5,293 nt of DNA from Lachnospiraceae bacterium. Lineage in GTDB: Bacteria > Bacillota > Clostridia > Lachnospirales > Lachnospiraceae. The notes under the pieces were generated by a model. The model saw only the letters and a program-made list of their open reading frames with translations, did no database searches and had not been told where the DNA came from. The translations under genes and the position numbers were made by a program. Of this stretch, positions 1-5,293 are shown piece by piece (the stretch's first letter is position 1; every line of letters starts with the position of its first letter). Location: the NCBI GenBank assembly GCA_900770325.1, contig CAAGKE010000242.1, forward strand, positions 1 through 5,293, given 5' to 3'.

Positions 1-1073
1 CAGCCGCGAACCGTTGCAAGCCATAGAAAGCCACGATGATTGCCCCAGTTGTTGTTGAACGTCAGAAGCGAATCCATTGGCAGCCAGGATGGATGAATTA
101 CATTCAGAACAATAAATCCCATCACACCTGCCAGAAGAACAGTAACGATCACCAGCATCCACTTCTTCCATGACATCCACGCCCAGCCTTTCCAGCCAAG
201 CAGTAAGCCAAAGCAGCCAACAGCCACAAGCAAAGGAGAATGAACAATTCTCTGCAGGATATCTCCAAGCGCAAGGTCATCAGAGAAGAAGCCAAAGACA
301 AACAGGCCAAGAAACACACCAGCAGCCAGATATCCATATCGCCCAATACAGCCTGTACGTAATGCATCAATACTCAGAAGAAGCACAACCAGAAACAGAC
401 ACAGAACCAGCGCATCGCTGCCATCACACACGGCTCCGATACTGACAAGAATACAAAAGGCAAACCATACCACAAAAAACTTTCTGGCATGCATAAAACG
501 CAGGAACATCATCGGAAGAAACAGCGCATACCATCCCGCGATCCAGTCAATATTGCCAAGCGTCCCAAGGAACAACCCAGCATACTGATCTCCAAGGTTG
601 CAATTCATATCAAAGAAATAGATATCGAACCGGTTCAGAATGATCAGCACCGCTTCCACAACAAACACAATCAGGGCCAAATCAAAGAGCTTCCAGTCCC
701 GGAAATCCGTAAACAGAAAGGCAATCCCAATGAACATCAGCTGACTTTCCGTCCCAAGATACCAGGCCGGATAGCCGCTCCATCGGATTGATGGCTCAAT
801 GGACTGCGCCCATGCCAGCAACACCGCAAAACCCCAGAGAATCAGCGGGATCAGATTCTTCCACCGCACATGATGATCCAGAAAGATACGAAAGACACAA
901 AGAACGGGAAAACCAATATAAAAGATCAGCCGCAGAAATGCATACTTCGTGTCAATGATGCCGAAGTACGTCAATTTCGAATACAGCGGATAGACACAAA
1001 ACAGCAGAACAAAGAACACGTCCAGGACAATCCTGTATATTCTTTCACTGCTTCCAGAAACTGTTTCCTTCAT
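1..1073 (-). CDS. O-antigen ligase/polymerase-like (Wzy_C family) membrane protein, 3' end missing
   Basis: This frame stays open from the left window edge to an ATG at 1073, giving 357 residues with no stop, so the C-terminus is outside. The protein is strongly hydrophobic with about nine or ten likely membrane helices, for example near residues 14-30, 44-65, 73-89, 110-122, 129-147, 176-194, 198-215, 221-236, 247-263, 279-294 and 305-325. Sequence landmarks fit bacterial Wzy_C (O-antigen ligase/polymerase) proteins: WSGYPAWYLG at 98-107, GTLGNIDWIAGWYALFLP at 170-187, a GSD at 218-220 before a helix, and NNWGNHRGFLWLA at 341-353 opening the outer loop region. Such proteins polymerise or transfer lipid-linked glycans on the outer membrane face; the substrate here cannot be told. 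I chose ATG 1073 over the in-frame ATG 1085 because GGGGGA sits just upstream of 1073, whereas nothing like a ribosome site precedes 1085. The family assignment is motif recall, not a search; a different polytopic protein remains possible. Confidence 0.75.
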   Translation of the reverse strand, partial: MKETVSGSSERIYRIVLDVFFVLLFCVYPLYSKLTYFGIIDTKYAFLRLIFYIGFPVLCVFRIFLDHHVRWKNLIPLILWGFAVLLAWAQSIEPSIRWSGYPAWYLGTESQLMFIGIAFLFTDFRDWKLFDLALIVFVVEAVLIILNRFDIYFFDMNCNLGDQYAGLFLGTLGNIDWIAGWYALFLPMMFLRFMHARKFFVVWFAFCILVSIGAVCDGSDALVLCLFLVVLLLSIDALRTGCIGRYGYLAAGVFLGLFVFGFFSDDLALGDILQRIVHSPLLVAVGCFGLLLGWKGWAWMSWKKWMLVIVTVLLAGVMGFIVLNVIHPSWLPMDSLLTFNNNWGNHRGFLWLATVRG

Positions 1074-1077
1074 CGAT

Positions 1078-1083
1078 TCCCCC
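1078..1083 (-). promoter_or_regulatory. Ribosome binding site deciding the start of the membrane protein
   Basis: On the minus strand GGGGGA lies 4 bases before ATG 1073; GGGGG can pair with the 16S tail CCUCC using one G-U pair, leaving 5 bases to the start codon. It overlaps the alternative upstream ATG (1085-1083), which has no purine-rich site of its own. This favours the start MKETV over MGESM. Confidence 0.55.
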
Positions 1084-1088
1084 ATACA

Positions 1089-1116
1089 AAGAAAGGTGCC
1101 GTTGCCAGCACCCTTT
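1089..1116 (-). terminator. Imperfect stem-loop between secreted-protein and membrane-protein genes; weak terminator or attenuator
   Basis: On the minus strand AAAGGGTGC (1116-1108) pairs with GCACCTTT (1099-1092) with one bulged G, around an 8-base loop. The run that follows is CTTTGT, a poor U-tract, so complete termination is doubtful. It sits in the 63-base gap after the stop of the secreted-protein gene and just ahead of the next ribosome site. It could lower expression of the membrane protein relative to its upstream neighbour, or simply protect the 3' end of the upstream message. No convincing separate promoter is visible in the gap. Confidence 0.4.
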
Positions 1117-1136
1117 AAGCAATGATTTGATTCTGA

Positions 1137-1913
1137 TCAGTCCTTAACGCCGGTCTTCGGAACAGCGTTACGATTTGCTGCAGGAACAGAAGCTGGAGAT
1201 GCAGAAACACTTACAACACAAGCCTTCTGGTTCTCATCCCATGTCCAGCCTTCACCATAAGCTTCATCGCAGGTCACAACACCATCGTGATTCTTATCTC
1301 TCGAATCATAGCTTACGCTGGAAGATTTGGATTCCGAAGAGGAAGATGATGAAGTTTCAGCCGATACAGTAAATGTAGAAAAGCCCTTTTCAACAGTGAA
1401 GCTTACATTTTCATCATCGTCAACAGTTTCGTGCCACTCCTCATCTGTACCAAGATGCTTAATAACAACAGATGTGCCGGCTTTGAACCAATCCTTTACA
1501 TTGAGCGTGACATCTGCCTCAGTAACAACATAACTGCCGCCGTACTTCTTCTCAAATAAAGACTTTCCATTTGCAAGCTTCAGACTTGTCGAAATATCAA
1601 TGGAATACGCCTGGCCAACAACCGGTTCTGCTCCAACAGTAACTGAAAATTTTGAATCTTTCAGATCATCAACAGTAACACCCGCGGGAAGGGAAGAGAG
1701 ATCAACTTCAATACTGGAAATCTTTACATCCCCTCCCGATTTTTCTAAAACATTATCCGGTGAATTTACAGTTACTTGTGTCCATGAATCCGGCTCGCCT
1801 CCAGTTACAGTAACATCACTTTCAGCAAAAACATTTGAAGCGCCAACGCCTGCGACAGCAGCCGAAGCCACAATAGCGCAGGATAATACAATCTTCTTAA
1901 TATTGAAGTTCAT
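1137..1913 (-). CDS. Secreted protein with EF-hand-like calcium loop, Ser-rich linker and C-terminal PKTG motif
   Basis: A complete gene for 258 residues; I do not recognise a named family. Residues 1-30 form a classical signal peptide (MNFNIKK, a hydrophobic core, then NVFA before Glu31), so the product is exported. Residues 31-186 are rich in Val, Thr and Ser in alternating patterns typical of beta-sandwich surface domains, ending in GFSTFTVSAE (177-186), a phrase common at the end of Gram-positive surface modules. Residues 187-201 are a Ser-rich linker. Residues 206-217 (DKNHDGVVTCDE) match the EF-hand loop pattern with Asp206, Asn208, Asp210, Gly211, Val213 and Glu217. Cys215 and Cys232 are the only cysteines of the mature chain and may form a disulphide. 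The tail AVPKTGVKD (250-258) resembles a sortase motif but has no following membrane helix. Start ATG 1913 is preferred over an in-frame GTG at 1937 because a strong GGAGGGG lies at the right distance. A calcium-binding surface or matrix role is inference only. Confidence 0.85.
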   Translation of the reverse strand: MNFNIKKIVLSCAIVASAAVAGVGASNVFAESDVTVTGGEPDSWTQVTVNSPDNVLEKSGGDVKISSIEVDLSSLPAGVTVDDLKDSKFSVTVGAEPVVGQAYSIDISTSLKLANGKSLFEKKYGGSYVVTEADVTLNVKDWFKAGTSVVIKHLGTDEEWHETVDDDENVSFTVEKGFSTFTVSAETSSSSSSESKSSSVSYDSRDKNHDGVVTCDEAYGEGWTWDENQKACVVSVSASPASVPAANRNAVPKTGVKD

Positions 1914-1919
1914 TCTTTT

Positions 1920-1926
1920 CCCCTCC
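1920..1926 (-). promoter_or_regulatory. Strong ribosome binding site of the secreted protein
   Basis: GGAGGGG on the minus strand, with 8 bases between the GGAGG core and ATG 1913. It fixes the start at MNFNIKK, which also gives a normal signal peptide; the in-frame GTG at 1937 would add eight mostly polar residues (including DFAEGKR) ahead of it and would itself lie inside a stem-loop. Confidence 0.8.
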
Positions 1927-1929
1927 GCG

Positions 1930-1951
1930 AAGTCCACGTTTCTATGGACCT
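1930..1951 (-). promoter_or_regulatory. Stem-loop in the leader of the secreted-protein gene
   Basis: On the minus strand AGGTCCAT (1951-1944) pairs with GTGGACTT (1937-1930) around the loop AGAAAC. The core GTCCA/TGGAC is perfect, with flanking A-U and G-U pairs. It ends 3 bases before the ribosome binding site. There is no U-tract after it, so it is not a terminator. It would lie close to the 5' end of a transcript from the predicted promoter, a position where hairpins often stabilise messages or tune translation; that role is inference. Confidence 0.4.
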
Positions 1952-1962
1952 TCCATTTCTAT

Positions 1963-1990
1963 ATTTTATTAGTTTCTTTCCTTTGTGCAA
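1963..1990 (-). promoter_or_regulatory. Candidate sigma-A promoter for the secreted-protein gene
   Basis: On the minus strand a -10 element TAAAAT (1968-1963, five of six to consensus) lies 16 bases after TTGCAC (1990-1985, which keeps only the TTG of the -35 consensus). The surrounding DNA is AT-rich. Transcription would start near 1956, giving a leader of about 43 bases. The short spacer and weak -35 keep this tentative, but the gap after hsdR and the strong ribosome site make an independent promoter here reasonable. Confidence 0.45.
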
Positions 1991-2030
1991 TCTTCTCAGC
2001 CTATTTTCTGTTGTCTTTTTCAACAAGAAT

Positions 2031-5000
2031 TCAGCATGCGTTCGCATTAATCTCTTCAATCACTTTGCGAATGCCGACCCAAACATTCATATCCGGAAAA
2101 ATATCGACAATACTTCCGCGATCCGTAAATGGAGCTTCCTGAAGCACGGAAAAATCCTTCAACATGCCGTTGTGCACAATATATTCAATGATTTGGTTTA
2201 CAAAATAGATCTGGTTACTGTCGAGATTAACATCATTCAGGTATTCAGAGAATGCAGCTTTAGCCGCATTCATATCAAGTCCAACTATACTGCGAACAAA
2301 TTCCCCTAGCGGCTTGCTGCCATACTCCTGCTGATATTCATCTTTGGTTCCAACTTTGCTCCAAAGAACTTCTTCAAGAATCTTCAAATCATTTTCTGTC
2401 AATGGCTGATTCGTTTTTAATTTTGCGATTGTCGCCATATCCTGATGGGTACGAATATAATATTCTGCCTTCGCTTTATAGTTTGCTAAATCATCAAATC
2501 CATAATCCGGTTCATTAATAACCTGGCTCAGGACGTAATCGGTAAAGTTTGTATCGTACCGGTTCACCTTACGCGGTATATACTCCATCAGATCCCTCAA
2601 TTCCTGACGGATTTTTTCAAATTCATTGATTCCCGCATTTTCAAGATAATTCGAGTGAAGAATAGAGCGAATCAGCTCAGACTTTCCTTGAATTGCAGGA
2701 ATGTTCGCTATATCAGCCAAAGCACGTACATGGTGTAGGAGGTCCTTTTTGGCTCTCGAATAATTTTCTCCCGAAAGATACGCGAGTTCGATTCCGTACA
2801 TCAAAGCATCAAAGCGAACTGCAGTTGGAGGATCAGGGTCCGGCATGATCAAAGGTGCGACTTCATCCCGTATAGCCAGCGTATCCTCATATGAAATAGA
2901 ATTGTATCCTTCCGGTTTGGAATAAAGGTCAACGTATTTAATATGCTGCCGGACCGCAAAATTATCACGATTCAATTCGGACACTTTCTTGCACATCGCT
3001 TCAACTAGATCTGCCCGGAAAGATTTCAGCTCATCCGTCTGATATTCAAGCCCCTGCAGCTTATAGGCAAGTTCAAATTCCAAGTTGAATACCGCTCCCT
3101 GCAGTGCAATCTGATTGGCAGAAGGCTTGCCTGTATTCATTCGGAAAAATTCAAAATTACCGCAGAAGTCAAAAATATAGAATTTATCTTTGTCTTTCCC
3201 ATCCACAAGTCCAGAGCATAGCCTGGTCCCTCGGCCGATCATCTGCCAGAACTTTGCCTTACTCAAAACCTTCTTAAAGAACACCAGATTCAATATTTCA
3301 GGAATATCAATACCAGTGTCTAGCATATCTACAGAGATCGCAATCTGCGGGAGCCTCATTGGATCTGAAAATTCGTCAATTGAGCTCTGAGAATAATTGA
3401 CCTTATTGTCAATCACCCTTGCGAAATCATCCGGAAGATTCGGATACTGTTTATGGAATACTTCAAGTATTTTTTCCGCATGAGCGTGATTCTTCGCAAA
3501 GATAATCGTCTTGCCGATTTTCGTATCGTAATCAATTTTCAGTCCCTGAGTCATCAGAATCTGAAGAACCTTCCGAATGGTATCTTCATTGAATACCCAT
3601 GTATTCAAATCAGAAGAATCAATGGCAGGAGGAATATTGCCATCCTCATCAATAAAGTTCTTTTCATATTCCTCTTTTTCCTCATCGGAGAGTTCATCAT
3701 ATATGATGCCGTGGTCAAGAAATTTCAAAGTCGTCTCTACCGAAAGAAAATCAACCAGGAACCCGTCCTTAACTGCCTGAGCAAGATCATATCCATACGT
3801 TGGGACTCCATTTTCAAGATCAAAAATCTCATAAGTATTCTTGTCGATTTCATCTTTAGGCGTCGCCGTCAATCCGATCAGAGGAGCATCAAAATAAGTA
3901 AAGATATCTTTGTATTTGTTATATATAGAACGATGTGCCTCATCACAGATCACAAGATCAAAATGGCCGCAGGAAAAGATTTTACCTTTCTCATCCTTTG
4001 CAACATCGATCAGATTGATCATGGTCTGATATGTTGAAAAGATGCAGTGAGCATCGTAATTTTTGTTGTCTTCCGTTATATTGCTGCAGGAAAGATCAGG
4101 CAAAAGATTCGTGAAGCTTCTCTTAGCCTGAACAACGAGAGCAGTCCGATCCGCAAGGAAAAGAATATTACGGATCCAGCCAGCTTCAATCAGGACCTTG
4201 CACAAGCCAATAACCGTCCTTGTCTTGCCAGACCCAGTAGCCATAACAAGCAGAGCTTTTCTCCGGTTTTTGGCGTCAAAACTATCACAGACAGCCTTGA
4301 TCGCCGCCTCTTGGTAATAACGGCCAGCGATTTTTTTATCGACAGTTATATTTCTCAGACTGGTCCGCATTGAAAGAAGATTGAACCACTTCTCCAAATC
4401 GCGTTTCGACCAGATCATCGAACACACCCGTTCCGGATACTTACCGTCAATAACTCTAGTCTCGAACCCATTTGTCAGAAATATTACTGGTCTTCTATGA
4501 TACTGGTCCTCCAGGATATCAGCATATAGTTTTGCCTGCTGCCGTCCCTTGGAAACGTCCACGCAAGTACGCTTAGCTTCAATTACTGCCAGCGGCCTAT
4601 GCGAATCATCATACAGGACATAATCCGCATATCCTATACCTGAGTCATTCGGCATCCCATGAAGCTCAACTTCATTTATCCAGTCGTCCCCCTCTGTCCA
4701 GCCGGCGTCTACAAGCATTGAGTCTATGTAAATCTTTCTTGTCTTAAACTCAGAAAAATCCAAAGGCTTCGTCACGTAATCCGGGGCTTGTTTCTCGCGG
4801 CGCTTCGTCAGTTCTTCTTTAAGTGACTTATTTTCGGCAATTAGCGCCTCAAGCTTGATATCTCCGGTGAACATATCGCCTGAAGGCAAGGGCTGATACG
4901 AAACATTATTTCCCGGCTGAGGCTCTATAAGAAGAGATTCATCATAATGATGCTCATGGTAGTCTGTCCCATAGCAATACGAAAGATAATCCATAAACAG

Positions 5001-5293
5001 GAACAGATCCTTCAAACACAGCTTTGCCTGATCAAGTGTCGCAGTTTTTTCCGAGTGTGCCACCTGATTTCCCAGTCGGCGAATAAAGTCCAAGCGACGC
5101 CACAAATTATCATCCACCAGATCACGAAACTCTTCCGTATGAAGAAGGGTAACCAGAGTATCCTGATACGGCATCACAAGCGCTTTATCTACGGAATACA
5201 TCCACTTAATGGCAAGCTCCATTGCGCGTCGACAATTAAGAATGCAGGCAGCCGGATCAATCAGAGCAATCTTCTCTGCAGCCACCGCCACCG
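2031..5293 (-). CDS. hsdR: Type I restriction endonuclease R subunit (EcoEI/EcoAI-like), 5' end missing
   Basis: HsdR is the motor and nuclease subunit of type I restriction complexes: with HsdM and HsdS it recognises unmethylated sites, translocates DNA using ATP and cuts at a distance. At least 1086 residues are present (numbered from codon 5291-5289) and the frame is open through the right edge, so the true start is probably a few tens of residues further out; the GTG at 5291 is not a believable start. Domains in order: DUF4145-like N-terminus (about 1-110); a short charged coiled coil (about 145-168); PD-(D/E)xK nuclease with Asp223, Glu238-Ala-Lys240 and the Q-x3-Y motif Gln252/Tyr256; superfamily 2 translocase with Walker A ATGSGKT (351-357), DEAH (450-453), TATP (475-478), DTGIDIP (658-664) and QMIGRGTR (683-690); and an EcoEI-type C-terminal domain (about 830-1080) ending in the typical APFTDRGSIVDIFPD (1053-1067). 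All catalytic motifs are intact and there is no frameshift. hsdM and hsdS are not in the window and would be expected upstream. Confidence 0.96.
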   Translation of the reverse strand, partial: VAVAAEKIALIDPAACILNCRRAMELAIKWMYSVDKALVMPYQDTLVTLLHTEEFRDLVDDNLWRRLDFIRRLGNQVAHSEKTATLDQAKLCLKDLFLFMDYLSYCYGTDYHEHHYDESLLIEPQPGNNVSYQPLPSGDMFTGDIKLEALIAENKSLKEELTKRREKQAPDYVTKPLDFSEFKTRKIYIDSMLVDAGWTEGDDWINEVELHGMPNDSGIGYADYVLYDDSHRPLAVIEAKRTCVDVSKGRQQAKLYADILEDQYHRRPVIFLTNGFETRVIDGKYPERVCSMIWSKRDLEKWFNLLSMRTSLRNITVDKKIAGRYYQEAAIKAVCDSFDAKNRRKALLVMATGSGKTRTVIGLCKVLIEAGWIRNILFLADRTALVVQAKRSFTNLLPDLSCSNITEDNKNYDAHCIFSTYQTMINLIDVAKDEKGKIFSCGHFDLVICDEAHRSIYNKYKDIFTYFDAPLIGLTATPKDEIDKNTYEIFDLENGVPTYGYDLAQAVKDGFLVDFLSVETTLKFLDHGIIYDELSDEEKEEYEKNFIDEDGNIPPAIDSSDLNTWVFNEDTIRKVLQILMTQGLKIDYDTKIGKTIIFAKNHAHAEKILEVFHKQYPNLPDDFARVIDNKVNYSQSSIDEFSDPMRLPQIAISVDMLDTGIDIPEILNLVFFKKVLSKAKFWQMIGRGTRLCSGLVDGKDKDKFYIFDFCGNFEFFRMNTGKPSANQIALQGAVFNLEFELAYKLQGLEYQTDELKSFRADLVEAMCKKVSELNRDNFAVRQHIKYVDLYSKPEGYNSISYEDTLAIRDEVAPLIMPDPDPPTAVRFDALMYGIELAYLSGENYSRAKKDLLHHVRALADIANIPAIQGKSELIRSILHSNYLENAGINEFEKIRQELRDLMEYIPRKVNRYDTNFTDYVLSQVINEPDYGFDDLANYKAKAEYYIRTHQDMATIAKLKTNQPLTENDLKILEEVLWSKVGTKDEYQQEYGSKPLGEFVRSIVGLDMNAAKAAFSEYLNDVNLDSNQIYFVNQIIEYIVHNGMLKDFSVLQEAPFTDRGSIVDIFPDMNVWVGIRKVIEEINANAC

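Noticed and set aside
149..370. A 73-residue hydrophobic open frame on the minus strand
   Set aside because: It lies in a different frame inside the much longer membrane-protein frame, which is open from 1 to 1085 and carries recognisable motifs; the hydrophobicity is a by-product of the overlapping gene.
170..1118. Three plus-strand open frames (170-445, 489-791, 870-1118)
   Set aside because: They are antisense to the membrane-protein gene, have polar low-complexity products rich in Gln, Lys and His, and show no ribosome sites or family resemblance.
1074..1139. Stop-codon readthrough joining the secreted protein and the membrane protein, which share a frame with only the TGA at 1139-1137 between them
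   Set aside because: Seventeen further open codons are easily due to chance, there is no recognised readthrough context, and a good ribosome site precedes the second gene.
1869..1913. Lipoprotein signal (VLSC at residues 9-12 of the secreted protein)
   Set aside because: The cysteine comes before rather than after the hydrophobic core, so lipoprotein processing there is not plausible; NVFA|E at residues 27-31 is a good ordinary signal peptidase site.
2008..2026. Small hairpin after hsdR (TGTTG/CAACA around AAAAAGA) as its terminator
   Set aside because: Only about six weak pairs and no U-tract follows on the minus strand (GAAAATAGG), so it does not look like an intrinsic terminator.
1600..2142. 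A 180-residue plus-strand open frame
   Set aside because: It overlaps the secreted-protein gene, the promoter gap and the end of hsdR, all well supported on the other strand; its sequence has no recognisable pattern.
3453..4037. A 194-residue plus-strand open frame inside hsdR
   Set aside because: It is fully antisense to the conserved helicase domain of hsdR and has no supporting motif or ribosome site.
5285..5291. GTG codons at 5291 and 5285 as the true start of hsdR
   Set aside because: The sequence at this point (AVAAEKIALIDPAAC) is already inside a conserved helix of the N-terminal domain, and homologues I recall extend further upstream; the frame is open through the window edge.

Overview
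All three genes in this window lie on the minus strand, so the window reads biologically from right to left: (1) the gene for a type I restriction endonuclease R subunit (HsdR), about 62% of the window, running off the right edge at its 5' end; (2) a complete gene for a small secreted protein of 258 residues; (3) the N-terminal part of a polytopic membrane protein resembling the O-antigen ligase/polymerase (Wzy_C) group, running off the left edge at its 3' end. There are no RNA genes, CRISPR arrays, insertion sequences or long repeats that I can see.

The organism is most likely a member of the Bacillota. Support comes from strong purine-rich Shine-Dalgarno sequences, moderate GC (about 40-50% by hand samples), a Gram-positive type signal peptide, a degenerate sorting-like PKTG tail and a Wzy_C protein of the type I associate with clostridia and Erysipelotrichia. 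I cannot name the genus.

Layout. Positions 2031-5293 are hsdR: a DUF4145-like N-terminal domain, a short coiled coil, a PD-(D/E)xK nuclease, a superfamily 2 DEAH translocase and an EcoEI-type C-terminal domain, all with intact motifs. Partner genes hsdM and hsdS are not here and would be expected upstream, beyond the right edge. The 117-base gap at 1914-2030 has no convincing terminator for hsdR. It does have a plausible sigma-A promoter, a stem-loop in the predicted leader and a strong ribosome binding site for the secreted protein. Positions 1137-1913 encode that protein: signal peptide, beta-rich body, serine-rich linker, one EF-hand-like calcium loop with two cysteines, and a C-terminal PKTG motif with no membrane anchor. 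A 63-base gap with an imperfect hairpin separates it from the membrane protein gene (start 1073).

Functionally, hsdR belongs to DNA defence. The two downstream genes look like cell-surface functions. Their spacing suggests they may be co-transcribed with each other, while hsdR looks like the end of a separate restriction locus. I do not see convincing evidence for an undescribed system. The least understood element is the secreted EF-hand/PKTG protein next to the polymerase-like membrane protein.
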